Notes: a model not told the origin generated them from the letters alone. A DNA stretch of 64,000 nt from Phyllobacterium endophyticum (GCF_003010935.1 NZ_PGGN01000001.1:124001-188000), one strand, 5' to 3'; positions 1-9,763 are shown, numbered from the stretch's first letter. Program-made: numbers and translations.

Positions 1-759
1 GCCGTCCGTTCGCGCATCGACAATGACGTTGGTTATGTTCGGGTCATTTCCTTCACGGAACAGACCTCGGATGATTTGCAGCGCGCCATCAAGGACATCC
101 AGAGCAAGGTTCCGGACGACAAGCTCAAGGGCTTCGTTCTCGATCTGCGCCTCAATCCGGGTGGTCTTCTCGATCAGGCCGTGGCCGTCTCGGATGCATT
201 CCTCGACAAGGGGGAAGTCGTCTCGACACGGGGCCGCGATCCACAGGATATTACCCGTTTTGATGCTCGCCCCGGCGATCTGACCAACGGCAAACCCCTT
301 ATCGTCCTGATCAATGGTGGCTCGGCAAGTGCATCCGAAATCGTTGCCGGTGCATTGCAGGATCATCGTCGCGGAACCATCCTCGGAACACGTTCCTTCG
401 GCAAGGGATCTGTTCAGACGATCATACCTCTGGGTGAAAGCGGCGCCCTGCGTCTGACGACGGCGCTTTATTACACGCCTGCCGGCAAATCCATCCAGGG
501 CAAGGGAATTGTTCCCGATATCGCCGTTGACCAGCCGCTTCCGGCTGATCTTCAGGGCAAGGCGGAGCCAATGAGCGAATCCAGCCTGAAGGGTCACATC
601 AAGGGCGTACAGGAGGACGCTGAGGGTTCCGGCTCCATCGCCTATGTGCCGCCGGATCCAAAGGACGACCTGCAGCTCATCCAGGCGCTCAAGCTGTTGC
701 GCGGCGAACAGGCAAACGCAGCCTTCCCCGCCGACCCCAAGAAAGGCGTGCCCAACTGA
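1..759 (+). CDS. ctpA: Carboxyl-terminal processing protease CtpA (S41 family), 5' end missing
   Basis: This is the C-terminal 252 residues of a periplasmic S41 serine protease; the reading frame is open from base 1, so the PDZ domain and signal sequence lie outside the window. The remaining part contains the family core: the GF-LDLRLNPGG strand-loop, the GGSASASEI block that carries the catalytic serine, and the RSFGKGSVQ block with the catalytic lysine (about residue 135 of the fragment). Such proteases trim C-terminal tails of exported proteins and often act on cell-wall hydrolases. The divergent polysaccharide deacetylase gene follows 99 nt downstream on the same strand, an arrangement common in Hyphomicrobiales and consistent with a shared envelope role. 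Confidence 0.93.
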   Translation, partial: AVRSRIDNDVGYVRVISFTEQTSDDLQRAIKDIQSKVPDDKLKGFVLDLRLNPGGLLDQAVAVSDAFLDKGEVVSTRGRDPQDITRFDARPGDLTNGKPLIVLINGGSASASEIVAGALQDHRRGTILGTRSFGKGSVQTIIPLGESGALRLTTALYYTPAGKSIQGKGIVPDIAVDQPLPADLQGKAEPMSESSLKGHIKGVQEDAEGSGSIAYVPPDPKDDLQLIQALKLLRGEQANAAFPADPKKGVPN

Positions 760-858
760 TATGAAAATGGGGACCGGGCTTTTCTCCTATAGTCTGGTCC
801 CCATGGTTTCTTCTCCCAGCCTCGCGACCTCCATCAAAATAGCCATCGGCCACAACGC

Positions 859-1992
859 GTGAACTCCGACCTGAACCGGCCGCTGGGACAAAACGGCAAA
901 CGGCCACATGGAAAACCAACCGCCGGGCGATCCTCCTGGATGCTTCCTGCGGTCTGTGTTGGTCTGGTCCTTGGCCTCTCCTCGCTCATCACCTATACCA
1001 GCCATCAGGGTTTCCGCAGGCCGCAGCCCGAGACACCTAAGCCACAACTCGTGGAAACGGCGCCGCGCCCTCAGTCACCTGCACCTGCAGATGATGCGAA
1101 GAGCCAACCCGGCAATATCGTCACGGCTCCTCAAGGGGGACCCAAGCTCATCGTGGTCGGCGATCCGATGAAACGCGCGCAAGACCCGCGCACCGCTCAT
1201 ATCCCTGAACCTGATTTGCTGGAGCAAAGCCCGTTCGGACCACTACCGGTCGTCGCGCCCGATGGCCGGCGCGCGCTCGATGTCTATGCCGGGGCCTGGT
1301 CGGGCGCACGTGGTGCTCGCGTCGCCATTGTGATCGGCGGACTCGGTCTGTCTCAGACGGGTTCGCAGCATGCAGTTCAGACGTTGCCTCCGGAAGTCAC
1401 CCTGGCATTCTCGCCGGAAGGCAATAGCCTTCTCCGCTGGATGCAGGCAGCACGGCAGAACGGGCACGAAATCCTGATGCAGATCCCGCTCGAGCCCTAT
1501 GATTATCCGCGGGTCAATCCGGGCCGCAATACGTTGACAGTAGATGCATCGCCAGCAGCGACGCTCGAAAACCTGCACCGGGCGATGGGCCGCATCACCA
1601 ATTATACAGGCGTCATGAACTATATGGGCGCGCGTTTCACCGCCGAGCCGGATGCAATGACGATAGTCATTCAGGATGTTGCGAAGCGGGGTCTGCTTTA
1701 CCTCGACGATGGCACATCGGCGCGCAGCAAGGCCGACAGCGTTTCCGCGCAACAGGGTTCGCCTTTTGCAGCGGCAGACGTCCTGATCGATGCTTCGCAG
1801 GATCGCGGTGCGATCTTGAAAAAACTTGACGAGCTGGAGCGCATCGCCCGTGCCAAGGGCACGGCCATTGCCACGGGCTCAGCCTTCGACGTGACAGTTG
1901 AGGCGGTAACATCATGGGCCAACGAGGCGAAGGCGCGCGGGATCGAGATAGTCCCGGTTTCCGCCCTTGTCCGCGACCCGGAAAAAAACTAG
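859..1992 (+). CDS. Divergent polysaccharide deacetylase family protein (YibQ-like)
   Basis: A 377-residue protein starting at a GTG codon. Residues 1-25 are basic and polar, then a single transmembrane segment (about 26-45) anchors the protein, followed by a Pro/Gln-rich linker (about 55-110) and a globular periplasmic domain. The domain has the look of the divergent polysaccharide deacetylase family: [12 protein letters not shown] near residue 155, [23 protein letters not shown], and LYLDDGT. The family is related to NodB-type deacetylases, but its substrate is not established. It sits between ctpA and rppH, a conserved arrangement in rhizobia. The TAG stop is followed within 11 nt by the rppH start, so the two are probably co-transcribed. 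Confidence 0.85.
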   Translation: MNSDLNRPLGQNGKRPHGKPTAGRSSWMLPAVCVGLVLGLSSLITYTSHQGFRRPQPETPKPQLVETAPRPQSPAPADDAKSQPGNIVTAPQGGPKLIVVGDPMKRAQDPRTAHIPEPDLLEQSPFGPLPVVAPDGRRALDVYAGAWSGARGARVAIVIGGLGLSQTGSQHAVQTLPPEVTLAFSPEGNSLLRWMQAARQNGHEILMQIPLEPYDYPRVNPGRNTLTVDASPAATLENLHRAMGRITNYTGVMNYMGARFTAEPDAMTIVIQDVAKRGLLYLDDGTSARSKADSVSAQQGSPFAAADVLIDASQDRGAILKKLDELERIARAKGTAIATGSAFDVTVEAVTSWANEAKARGIEIVPVSALVRDPEKN

Positions 1993-2003
1993 CGGGAGCA
2001 TTC

Positions 2004-2528
2004 ATGAGCAAGAACAGGAAACCAGTCGATCCGGAATCGCTACCCTATCGCCCCTGCGTTGGCATCATGGTGCTTAATAGGCAGGGGCTGGTTTGGACCG
2101 GTCACCGCATCGTCATTGCCAATGACGAGATGGATGGCTCGACCCAGCTTTGGCAAATGCCGCAAGGCGGGATTGACCTCGGGGAAGACCCCGAACCGGC
2201 GGCTCTACGCGAACTCTACGAAGAGACGGGCATGAAATCCGTGTCGCTCCTCGCGGAAGCACCCAACTGGATCAACTATGACCTACCGCCTCATCTGGTG
2301 GGCGTGGCTCTGAAAGGCAAGTACCGCGGCCAGACGCAGAAGTGGTTCGCCTATCGCTTCGAAGGCAATGAGAACGAAATCGCTATCAACCCGCCACCCG
2401 GCGGTCACACAGCGGAGTTCGACACATGGGCATGGAAGCCAATGACACAATTGCCGGACCTCATCGTGCCCTTCAAGCGCAAGGTATATGAGGAAGTCGT
2501 CGCTGCGTTCCGGCATCTGCTGGAGTAG
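2004..2528 (+). CDS. rppH: RNA pyrophosphohydrolase (Nudix hydrolase)
   Basis: A 174-residue Nudix protein that removes pyrophosphate from the 5' end of mRNA and so starts decay; alphaproteobacterial members were also named invasion-associated IalA. The complete Nudix box is present: G55, E61, R69-E70, E73-E74 and G76 fit GX5EX7REUXEEXGU. The [11 protein letters not shown] strand near residue 15 and WQMPQGGID at 50-58 are typical of RppH. The ATG at 2004 is chosen because the protein then begins as its homologues do and has a purine-rich AGCGGGAGC ahead of it; the frame is open further upstream but that part overlaps the preceding gene. Confidence 0.93.
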   Translation: MSKNRKPVDPESLPYRPCVGIMVLNRQGLVWTGHRIVIANDEMDGSTQLWQMPQGGIDLGEDPEPAALRELYEETGMKSVSLLAEAPNWINYDLPPHLVGVALKGKYRGQTQKWFAYRFEGNENEIAINPPPGGHTAEFDTWAWKPMTQLPDLIVPFKRKVYEEVVAAFRHLLE

Positions 2529-2563
2529 CGTTTCAGGAAGAACTTTTCGAACTATCCGGACGT

Positions 2564-3409
2564 TCACTCGCACGTATGCGTGATCAATGCGCCAAGCATG
2601 ATATCCCAGTCCTTTGGATGAAGTTCATGTCCACCCCCTTCGATTTCAACCAGTCTCGCCTGTTGCACGACATTAGCGAATTCCCGGCCATGTTCGATGG
2701 GGAAGATGGGGTCGGACGTACCGTGGATAACAAGGAGTGGGGCTTCAAGGCGAGTAAGTTGATCCTTCCACTCGTCTCCACCGGACAGCAGGAAATGGTT
2801 GGTTGCATTTTCAAAGCCTCGCGCCCTGTCGTAATCGGCTGCGATAAATTCTCGCGCTCGCTGCTCGTCAAACGAATGCCTTGTACCCGCGATCGCTCGC
2901 ACGTCTGCAACCATGAACTCGATGACCTGATTGCGATTTGACCAGTCGAGATCGGCGGCCCTCCCCGAATGCTCCATATACGCGGCAGTCGTTCCGGGTA
3001 AATGGGCGGTATCAACGCCTGCAGGAGACGTGCTTATCAGCGTCAGTGTTCGGGTTCGGTTCGGATGTTTCAAGGCCACGAATTGCGCGATCATGCCGCC
3101 CATGGACATGCCCATGACATGGGCCGCGGAGATGCCGTAGCCATCGAGCACGCGAATCGCGTCGTCGGCCATATCGTCGAAGCTGTATTGAGGTTTGCCG
3201 GCCGGATATTTCGTCGAAAGTCCCGTATCGCGATTGTCATACCGGATCACATGGCGGCCTCCAAGCGCAAGCTGCCCGCAGAATTTTTCCGGCCACCACA
3301 GCATGGACGCCATGGAACCCATGATGAGCAGTATTGCCGGACTGCCGGGATCGCCGAATGCTTCGGTCGCGAGTTCGACACCATCAGCCTTGATTGTTCT
3401 CGTTCGCAT
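2564..3409 (-). CDS. Alpha/beta hydrolase, last gene of the sugar operon
   Basis: A 281-residue alpha/beta hydrolase with an intact triad: nucleophile Ser102 in GMSMGG, Asp233 in HGTSDPIFP and His261 in GGGHELHP. The oxyanion region LLIMGSMASMLWWP at 27-40 and the DNRDTGLS motif near 58-65 resemble the aclacinomycin-methylesterase-like branch. No substrate can be read from the sequence. It starts 35 nt after the kinase stop on the same strand, so it may be the last gene of the sugar operon, where an esterase or lactonase would make sense; this is an inference. Its end converges with rppH. Confidence 0.82.
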   Translation of the reverse strand: MRTRTIKADGVELATEAFGDPGSPAILLIMGSMASMLWWPEKFCGQLALGGRHVIRYDNRDTGLSTKYPAGKPQYSFDDMADDAIRVLDGYGISAAHVMGMSMGGMIAQFVALKHPNRTRTLTLISTSPAGVDTAHLPGTTAAYMEHSGRAADLDWSNRNQVIEFMVADVRAIAGTRHSFDEQRAREFIAADYDRARGFENATNHFLLSGGDEWKDQLTRLEAPLLVIHGTSDPIFPIEHGREFANVVQQARLVEIEGGGHELHPKDWDIMLGALITHTCE

Positions 3410-3444
3410 GCCATCACCCCGAAATTGGCCGCCGTCTCTATTGC

Positions 3445-4953
3445 TTAACGCCGATGCGGCAGCCTGTCGAGATCGTCGTATAGAGCCTGACTATGTTTAT
3501 AAAGCCGCTCGAAAAACACCTGCATCGGCGCGTAAATTCCTGACCATTCAGGATCGGGCAACACCTCTTCCGCATATTTGACAAAGGCGTCTGCCGCAGC
3601 TTCCACGTTCCTGAAACGCCCGGTCGCTGTCGCCGCCATGATGGCACAGCCGATGATGCTGGACTCGGGCTCGGCAGGTACGAGAATTGGTAAGTTGTAG
3701 ACGCTGGCCTTGATTTTCATCCAGAGCTTCGTCTTGGCTCCGCCGCCCGACGCGGCAATCCTCTCGAGAGGCTCCCCCGAAATGCCATCGAGAACGTTGA
3801 TATGGCGCTTCACCGCGAAGGCCACGCCTTCAAGAACGGCGCGGTGCATATGCGCGATACCGTGCGACGCACCCAACCCGAAGAATTGTGCGCGAGCATT
3901 GCGGTGCGCACCAAGCCGCTCGCCAGCGAGATACGGCATGAAGAAAAGCCGATCCGATCCCGGCGGCGCTTCAGCCGCCTTTTCGACTATATCCGCATAG
4001 GTCAACTGCTTTCCATGAAAGGCGCGGCGGGCCCAGCGCATCGCGTCGCCCCCCGATTCCAGCAGCATGAATGCGCCCCAATTGCCTTCGACTGTTCCGA
4101 CATTGCAAACGGCGGGATCGAGCAAGGGCCGCTTTGCAATCGCGGTGATTATGGCGGATGTCCCCATCACCTCGGATCCGACCCCTGGACGGCACGCGCC
4201 CGAACCGAGGAGTGCCGCCGGATAGTCGCCCGCACCGACGAGAACCGGCGTTCCCTCGCGCAGGCCTGTTTCGATCGCAGCTTTTCTCGTTACGTAACCG
4301 AGGATCTCCAGGGGATTGCGCAATGGTGCGAGCTTGGTCCGATCGAGACCAAGAAGATCGATCATCTTGTCTGACCATTGGCCTGTCCTAGGATCCATGA
4401 GAAAGCTCGCGCCTCCGTCTGTCCGGTCCATGGCTATTTCGCCGCTCAGCTTGAGGTTGATATAGTCCTTCGGCATAAGGACCACGCTTGTCCGATTATA
4501 AGCATCTGGATCACTATCGCGAAGCCATTGGAGCTTGAAGGCTGGCCAGGCCGGTGTCGGTGGATTGGCACAATCGCCAAGGTAGGTTTCCGGCCGGTTT
4601 GCTCTCTCGAAAGCGGTTACGTAACCAACAGTGCGCTTGTCGTTCCATAACGGTGCGGTATCGCGCACCGTTTGGCCGGCATCATCCACCAGAACAGTTC
4701 CGTGCATCTGACCACAGGCGGCGATCGCGTCGATATTCGTACGCGCGTGCGGAACCTTGTCCAGCACCTCGCGGATCGTGCGGACAACGCCCCGCCACCA
4801 ATCGTCTGGCCGCTGTTCCGACCAGCCAAATTGCGGCACGATCTGCTCGTGTTGCAGTGCGGACATTGCGAGAATTGTCCCGCTGGCATCGACGATTGCG
4901 CTACGGACGCTGCCCGTGCCGACATCGATCGCCAGCGTAAGGTTACCTGCCAA
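3445..4953 (-). CDS. FGGY carbohydrate kinase, xylulokinase-like
   Basis: A 502-residue FGGY-family sugar kinase. The N-terminal ATPase fold starts with [14 protein letters not shown]; the Met-His-Gly block [11 protein letters not shown] (about 83-93), the [11 protein letters not shown] block carrying the probable catalytic aspartate, and the C-terminal [14 protein letters not shown] phosphate-binding region are present. Length and motifs fit xylulokinase, but FGGY kinases in ABC-transport operons phosphorylate many ketoses and alditols, so the substrate is open. Its ATG lies inside the end of the upstream ATPase gene (11-nt overlap), which indicates translational coupling to the transporter operon. 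Confidence 0.85.
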   Translation of the reverse strand: MAGNLTLAIDVGTGSVRSAIVDASGTILAMSALQHEQIVPQFGWSEQRPDDWWRGVVRTIREVLDKVPHARTNIDAIAACGQMHGTVLVDDAGQTVRDTAPLWNDKRTVGYVTAFERANRPETYLGDCANPPTPAWPAFKLQWLRDSDPDAYNRTSVVLMPKDYINLKLSGEIAMDRTDGGASFLMDPRTGQWSDKMIDLLGLDRTKLAPLRNPLEILGYVTRKAAIETGLREGTPVLVGAGDYPAALLGSGACRPGVGSEVMGTSAIITAIAKRPLLDPAVCNVGTVEGNWGAFMLLESGGDAMRWARRAFHGKQLTYADIVEKAAEAPPGSDRLFFMPYLAGERLGAHRNARAQFFGLGASHGIAHMHRAVLEGVAFAVKRHINVLDGISGEPLERIAASGGGAKTKLWMKIKASVYNLPILVPAEPESSIIGCAIMAATATGRFRNVEAAADAFVKYAEEVLPDPEWSGIYAPMQVFFERLYKHSQALYDDLDRLPHRR

Positions 4954-6034
4954 GTGCTTCGCCCGTACTTTTCAGGAACAGGTGCATTCTCTCGACGTCT
5001 ATCGGAATATTGACCACGTCGTCCGGGCGAATGGGAGAACCCGCCGCAACCTGCGCGGTGAATGCAGCCGTCCCAGTCTTGCCGATAGCCAGCGTGTGCG
5101 GCCCCAGCGGCTCGATATCGGCAACTTTCAGGGGCACGGTCGGCAACGAAGCAGCGGCAATCATTGTGTGCTCCGGCCTTATCCCAAGAACGACATCTTC
5201 GCCAACCGCACCTGCCAGAGCACCGGCCCTGTTGTCCGGGATGGGAACGGCGATCTCTCCACCGGACCGGAAGGTGACGCCGTGCCCCTCCCGCTCCAGC
5301 CGGCCTTCGATGAAGTTCATGCTGGGCGCGCCGATAAAAGCTGCGACGAACAGGTTCTTTGGCGACTCGTAAAGGGTAATCGGATCAGCCGCCTGTTCGA
5401 TTCTCCCCTGGTTCATCACGACGACACGATCCGCCATCGTCATCGCCTCCACCTGATCATGCGTCACATAGACGATGGTTGTCTTCAAGCGGCGGTGCAG
5501 AAGCTTTATCTCGGTACGCATTTCAATGCGCAGTTTCGCGTCGAGATTGGACAGCGGCTCGTCGAACAGAAAAACTTCCGGCTGGCGCACGATGGCGCGA
5601 CCGATAGCGACGCGCTGGCGTTGTCCACCCGACAGCGCATTCGGCTTGCGCTGCAGATAGGCACCGAGATTCAGGATGCGGGCCGCATTTGCGACCGCGG
5701 TGTCGATCTCGGCTTTCGACGTGCCCCGCACCTTCATTCCATAACCGATGTTTTCGGCGACAGTCATGTGAGGATAAAGCGCGTAGTTCTGGAAAACCAT
5801 CGAGCAATTGCGCAATCCCGGCCGCAGGTTGGTCACATCGCGCTCGCCGATGCGGATTTCTCCCGCTGTCGCCTGTTCAAGGCCTGCGATCATGCGCAAC
5901 GTCGTCGTCTTGCCGCAACCCGAGGGCCCGACAAGGACGACGAATTCCTTGTCGGCGATCACCAGATCAAGTGGCGGAATGACCTCGACCTTGCCAAATG
6001 ACTTGGTGACCTGCTGCAAACGCACCTGGGACAT
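4943..6034 (-). CDS. Sugar ABC transporter ATP-binding protein (UgpC/MalK type)
   Basis: A 363-residue ATPase of the MalK/UgpC group that powers a carbohydrate importer. Walker A is GPSGCGKT at 36-43, the signature LSGGQRQR at 134-141, Walker B VFLFDEP at 154-160, followed by the switch histidine in YVTHDQ. The last 120 residues form the TOBE-type regulatory domain ([12 protein letters not shown]). It follows the binding-protein gene after a 106-nt gap that contains a stem-loop and overlaps the kinase gene downstream. ATPases of this group can be shared between importers. Confidence 0.94.
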   Translation of the reverse strand: MSQVRLQQVTKSFGKVEVIPPLDLVIADKEFVVLVGPSGCGKTTTLRMIAGLEQATAGEIRIGERDVTNLRPGLRNCSMVFQNYALYPHMTVAENIGYGMKVRGTSKAEIDTAVANAARILNLGAYLQRKPNALSGGQRQRVAIGRAIVRQPEVFLFDEPLSNLDAKLRIEMRTEIKLLHRRLKTTIVYVTHDQVEAMTMADRVVVMNQGRIEQAADPITLYESPKNLFVAAFIGAPSMNFIEGRLEREGHGVTFRSGGEIAVPIPDNRAGALAGAVGEDVVLGIRPEHTMIAAASLPTVPLKVADIEPLGPHTLAIGKTGTAAFTAQVAAGSPIRPDDVVNIPIDVERMHLFLKSTGEALGR

Positions 6035-6100
6035 GCTGAGCCTTTATCTGCGGACCGGGCCGTGCTGCGACGCCGATCGTTTCATTCCATTCTTGCGTCA

Positions 6101-6126
6101 TCCCGCCCGCTATTCGACAGGCGGGA
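6101..6126 (-). other. Intercistronic stem-loop downstream of the binding-protein gene
   Basis: Perfect 7-bp arms TCCCGCC / GGCGGGA enclose a 12-nt loop 14 nt after the binding-protein stop. There is no run of U after it, so it looks less like a terminator than like a 3' stabilising hairpin of the kind that keeps binding-protein mRNA more abundant than the rest of an importer transcript. The function is inferred; the dyad itself is seen. Confidence 0.5.
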
Positions 6127-6140
6127 TAACCGGTACGTTT

Positions 6141-7595
6141 CTATTTGGCCGGCAAGCCCATCGAAGAACGGTAGGCCGCGAGTTGCTTGTCCCGGCCAAA
6201 ATCATCGGTCAGCTTGTTCCAGCCCTCGGCCACCGTATCGAGTGCCTGCTGTGGAGTGACTTCCCCCGCCAGCGCCTTGGACAGCTCGATCTCGAGGATC
6301 TCAGTATAGGAGAAATATCCCGGCAAGCGCATGTCCAATGCGGTGTTCTTCGCGGTAACCGCATCTTTCTGCGCGCCGAGATATTCCTTGGCTTCACGCG
6401 GTGAGAATATTTTCGACCAGAGTTCCGTATTCGTCGTGTGTGAGATGCGGTAAGGGTTGACGCCGGTACCGCCAGTGATTGCCGCCTGTCCGGAGACAGC
6501 GGGGCTGCTCAGGAACTTGATATAATCCCAGGCCGCATCCTGATTCTTGGACGAAGCAGGAACCGCGGCCTGCCAGCCGCCGAAGGCCATGAACGACGTC
6601 TGGATAACGTTGTCGAACTTGTCCCACTTCTTTGTCTTGTAGTTCCAGATTTCGTCGGAGCCCGGCAGCGATGCCGACCCGACATTTCCGGCGACCTTGG
6701 ATTGCTTGGGATCGGCGCCGATAACGCCGGTATCACCCCAACCGATTGACTCGGCGACTTGACCACCGGCGAAGGCGGCATTCACTTCACCAAAGGAGAA
6801 ATTCAGCGCATTGGGCGGTGCAAGCTTTGACGCCTTTATATATTCCTCAAGCCCACGGACCCAGCCTGGATTATTGACCTGGGCATCCATCGTGTCCGGA
6901 TCGAAGAACATCGCGCCGGGATGATCGGGATGGCTCGTATAACCGGCCACATGGCTGAAGAGGAACCAGAATTGTTGGCCGCCCCGACGAAAAGCTTCCG
7001 CTGTTCCCCACAGCCCGTTGGCCGGCTGCTGGAAGAATTCAGCAATGTCGAGATATTGTTTCCACGTCTTTGGTGGTGCCAGATCGTAGCCATATTTGGC
7101 TTTGAATGCCGTCTGGTTCTCCGGTTTTTCGAAGAGGTCGATCCGATAGGAATAGGTATGCGCATCACCATCCATCGTCTGTGACAGTACCTTGCCGTTC
7201 CAAACCATCAGCTGTTCGCGATAGACAGGAGCAATGTCCTCCCAGTCCGGTCCGGATTGCATGGCCTTGGGCATTTCGGAGAGATAGTCGGTGAAGTCGG
7301 GGGCCCAGGCCGGCGCGAAGGCGATGACATCGAATGTGTCCTCGCCTGATGTCAGCGATGTAACTATCTTCGGGTAGAGTTCCGACCATGGAAATTCAAC
7401 GACATTCACCTTCCCACAGGTCTTCTCGGACCAGCCCTTTGCTGCAAGCTGCAACGCCGAAGCGATATAGGGTCCGGTCTGCGTCGTCGCCGTCAATGTG
7501 ATCCCGGTATAATCGGGATCGCAGGCAAGCGCAGACGATGCGGCTGTCATCGCGAACAAGCCCGCTGCCGCCGTGGTCAATAATGATCTTCTCAT
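6141..7595 (-). CDS. Sugar ABC transporter substrate-binding protein
   Basis: A 484-residue extracytoplasmic solute-binding protein of the carbohydrate (family 1) class. The ATG at 7595 gives a clean Sec signal peptide (MRRSLLTTAAAGLFAMTAAS, cleavage near SALA-CDPD) and has GGGAGGAAAAC just before it; the longer open frame to 7928 is rejected because it runs into the permease gene. The mature part shows the typical Trp/Tyr-rich sugar-site segments such as WGTAEAFRRGGQQFWF and the late GGWQAAVPASSKNQDAAWDYIKFL motif. It is longer than the usual 410-430 residues, as in several rhizobial polyol or oligosaccharide binders. The ligand is unknown. Confidence 0.92.
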   Translation of the reverse strand: MRRSLLTTAAAGLFAMTAASSALACDPDYTGITLTATTQTGPYIASALQLAAKGWSEKTCGKVNVVEFPWSELYPKIVTSLTSGEDTFDVIAFAPAWAPDFTDYLSEMPKAMQSGPDWEDIAPVYREQLMVWNGKVLSQTMDGDAHTYSYRIDLFEKPENQTAFKAKYGYDLAPPKTWKQYLDIAEFFQQPANGLWGTAEAFRRGGQQFWFLFSHVAGYTSHPDHPGAMFFDPDTMDAQVNNPGWVRGLEEYIKASKLAPPNALNFSFGEVNAAFAGGQVAESIGWGDTGVIGADPKQSKVAGNVGSASLPGSDEIWNYKTKKWDKFDNVIQTSFMAFGGWQAAVPASSKNQDAAWDYIKFLSSPAVSGQAAITGGTGVNPYRISHTTNTELWSKIFSPREAKEYLGAQKDAVTAKNTALDMRLPGYFSYTEILEIELSKALAGEVTPQQALDTVAEGWNKLTDDFGRDKQLAAYRSSMGLPAK

Positions 7596-7639
7596 GTTTT
7601 CCTCCCTGGAATTTACGAATGATCGTTGTTGTCGAACGC

Positions 7640-8668
7640 TTATTTTATTGCCCCCAGAAGCAGGCCAGAGCGCATCAGCCTGCTCAGAAGTCCAGCCATG
7701 ACAACCATGGGTATGATCGCAACCAGGGCTGCCGCCGAGATCGACCACCATTCGTCGCCGCGCTGGCTGTTCTGGCCGGCCACCAGAATGGGAAGAGTCT
7801 GCCACCGGGAATTGGTCAGGAAAAGCGCAAAAAGAAACTCGTTCCAGACAAAAGCCAGCGTGATCATGAATGTGGCGATCAATCCCGGCTTCGACATGGG
7901 CACGACGATGCCGAAGAAAATTCTCCACGAAGGTACATTGTCTACCATGGCCGCTTCTTCGACTTCGATTGGCAACGCGGCGAAAAAATCGCGCATGAGC
8001 CAGATCACGATCGGAAGCGAGAACGCCACATAGGCGAAGGTCAGCCCGGTATAGGTATCGACGAGCTTGAATCCGAGTTTGCCCATCTCCGTATACATCA
8101 GGAACAACGCGAAAGCTGCAACGATCGGCGGAAACATGCGTTGGCTGACGAACCAGAAGACAATATCGTCATTGCCCAGGATGGGACCTGGAAGCCGTAT
8201 ACGACTGGATCCGACAGCGAGAGCCAGCGCTGCCACGAACGCGTAAATAAGCGATGTGGCTTGACCCAGGCCTGCAATATGCCGCCCTAGGAGATATCCG
8301 CCGAACGAAACCACCACAAATATGACACCGGTCAGCAGCTTGACTTCGAAGGTGAACCGCACGAGGGCATAGGCAGCCATGGAACCTACCGCCGTTGCGA
8401 TGACCGATGCGGAGAGGCCGACAATCGTCGATGCGATGAATGTGCTATAGAACTGTCCGCGCTGACCCGACAAAAGCTCACGCCATGCGGTCAATGTCGG
8501 TTCGAAATCGACGAATGGTACGTAGGTTGGTCCACCAACCACACCCAGCGGCGACTTGAATGACGTGATTGCCACCCAATACAGCGGAAAAAAGGTGAAG
8601 GCGAGCCAAAGGAGGCAGCCCGCGAGAGCCCACCAGCGGCCGTTCCCCTTAAGATCCCGCACACTCAT
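7640..8668 (-). CDS. Sugar ABC transporter permease, MalG type, with an internal insertion
   Basis: A 342-residue inner-membrane permease. The EAA loop that docks the ATPase is clear near residue 237 (EEAAMVDNVPSWRIFFGIVVPMSKPG). Usual MalG-type permeases have about 270-290 residues and six helices. Here roughly 60 additional residues lie between the second conserved helix region (AYALVRFTFE, about 106) and the FWFVSQRMFPPI segment (about 190), and they include about two extra hydrophobic stretches (GVIFVVVSFGGYLLGRHI and TSLIYAFVAALALAVG). Its ATG overlaps the TGA of the preceding permease (ATGA), so the two are translationally coupled. Confidence 0.92.
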   Translation of the reverse strand: MSVRDLKGNGRWWALAGCLLWLAFTFFPLYWVAITSFKSPLGVVGGPTYVPFVDFEPTLTAWRELLSGQRGQFYSTFIASTIVGLSASVIATAVGSMAAYALVRFTFEVKLLTGVIFVVVSFGGYLLGRHIAGLGQATSLIYAFVAALALAVGSSRIRLPGPILGNDDIVFWFVSQRMFPPIVAAFALFLMYTEMGKLGFKLVDTYTGLTFAYVAFSLPIVIWLMRDFFAALPIEVEEAAMVDNVPSWRIFFGIVVPMSKPGLIATFMITLAFVWNEFLFALFLTNSRWQTLPILVAGQNSQRGDEWWSISAAALVAIIPMVVMAGLLSRLMRSGLLLGAIK

Positions 8669-9540
8669 TTGTGCTTCTCCAGATACGGCTTCAGGATGGC
8701 GAGATAAACAAGTCCGATGACAGTAATCACGATCAGGAACAAGAAGGAGAGCGCTGACGTATAGCCGAGGTTGAATTTCTTGAAGCCTTCCTGGTAGGCG
8801 AACAGCGTCAGGGTTTCCGTGGAAATACCCGGACCGCCCCCTGTCATGACGAACACCGTATCCATGATTTTGTAGCTTTCGATGAGCCGGATAAACACAA
8901 CCGCCACCGAGATTGGCAACATCATCGGAAAAGTAATGCCCCAGAATTGCTGCCAGGAGCTGGCGTTCTCCAGCGCAGCCGCTTCATAGACGTCATCGGG
9001 CAGCGTTTGCAGGCCTGCCAGCAGCATGAGCATGACGAACGGCGTCCATTGCCAGACCTCGACCGAAATGATTGCTCCTATCGCCCATCGCGTTTGCGTC
9101 AGGAATGGCAGGTTGGGATGGCCAAAGAAAGTCATCAATTCATTGAGTGGACCCATGGTCGGGTTGAGGATTTGCCGCGCGATCAAGGCGACGGCGACCG
9201 GCGCCACCAGCATCGGCAGCAGAAAGCTGACGCGAAACAGCCCTTCGCCCGGAACATTCCTGTTGAGCGCCAGCGCAACAGAGAAGCCAATGACATATTG
9301 CAGGGCGACGGAGATGAAGGCGATGACCGTCGTTGTCCACGCCACGTGCCAGAACCGCGGATTCTGCAGAAGCTCCGCATAATTGCCAAATCCGACGAAC
9401 CGCGGCGGCATCGGCGGAACAAGCCGCAGACTCATGAAGCTCGTCGTCAGTGAATAGATCAACGGGAATATGGAAATGATCAGCACGATCAACAGCGCCG
9501 GCCAGATGAAAAAGTGCTTGATCGGGTCGTTTCGGGTCAT
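8665..9540 (-). CDS. Sugar ABC transporter permease, MalF type
   Basis: A 291-residue six-helix permease. The EAA loop is EAAALENASSWQQFWGITFPMMLP near residue 190. The ATG at 9540 is chosen because the protein then begins MTRNDPIKHFFIWPALLIVL, as permeases of this class do; the same frame is open for another 47 codons upstream but encodes a non-membrane sequence without family resemblance. There is no strong ribosome-binding site at 9540. Instead the ATG overlaps the stop of a 20-codon ORF that has a strong one, so its translation probably depends on that leader. Confidence 0.9.
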   Translation of the reverse strand: MTRNDPIKHFFIWPALLIVLIISIFPLIYSLTTSFMSLRLVPPMPPRFVGFGNYAELLQNPRFWHVAWTTTVIAFISVALQYVIGFSVALALNRNVPGEGLFRVSFLLPMLVAPVAVALIARQILNPTMGPLNELMTFFGHPNLPFLTQTRWAIGAIISVEVWQWTPFVMLMLLAGLQTLPDDVYEAAALENASSWQQFWGITFPMMLPISVAVVFIRLIESYKIMDTVFVMTGGGPGISTETLTLFAYQEGFKKFNLGYTSALSFLFLIVITVIGLVYLAILKPYLEKHK

Positions 9541-9599
9541 ACCGCACCGGTGATGCTGCGAACAGCAATCCAGAAGCGTGACACGATAGAACAAGTCAT
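9537..9599 (-). CDS. Putative 20-residue leader peptide coupled to the permease
   Basis: ATG at 9599 is preceded by GGGAGG with a 7-nt spacer, a better site than that of the gene it precedes. The ORF has 20 codons (begins MTCSIVSRFW, ends SITGAV) and its TGA overlaps the permease ATG as ATGA. This is the arrangement of translational coupling. The peptide contains no run of regulatory codons and has no recognisable family. It may only deliver ribosomes to the permease start, or take part in control with the dyad just upstream. It could also be a chance ORF. Confidence 0.5.
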   Translation of the reverse strand: MTCSIVSRFWIAVRSITGAV

Positions 9600-9612
9600 T
9601 GATTTTCCTCCC

Positions 9613-9634
9613 ATTGAGGACGAAAATCCTCAAT
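9613..9634. repeat. Perfect inverted repeat in front of the sugar operon leader
   Basis: ATTGAGGA - six bases - TCCTCAAT is a perfect 8-bp dyad. On the minus strand it ends next to the GGGAGG ribosome-binding site of the leader ORF. It could be an operator or, in the transcript, a hairpin that limits access to the site. Confidence 0.55.
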
Positions 9635-9653
9635 GCCTCTCCTTTGCCATGTA

Positions 9654-9665
9654 GCGTAATTACGC
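9654..9665. promoter_or_regulatory. 12-bp perfect palindrome in the divergent sugar promoter region
   Basis: GCGTAATTACGC equals its own complement and lies about 55 bp upstream of the leader ORF of the leftward operon and 130 bp upstream of the rightward one. It is an operator candidate for the local RpiR-type regulator or another dimeric repressor. It shares the GTAAT/ATTAC half-sites with the dyad at 9764-9778 but with different spacing. Confidence 0.45.
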
Positions 9666-9763
9666 ATTTTTTTGCAGTCAACAGAATTTTCGGATGAATT
9701 CGGGAACGTAGACGTCAAGCTCCCGGACAAAGTTTCGCTTGCACGTCTTCTTCCGGACATTTA

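Noticed and set aside
7596-7928. N-terminal extension of the sugar-binding protein
   Set aside because: It would overlap the permease gene by almost 300 nt; the internal ATG at 7595 has a strong ribosome site and a proper signal peptide.
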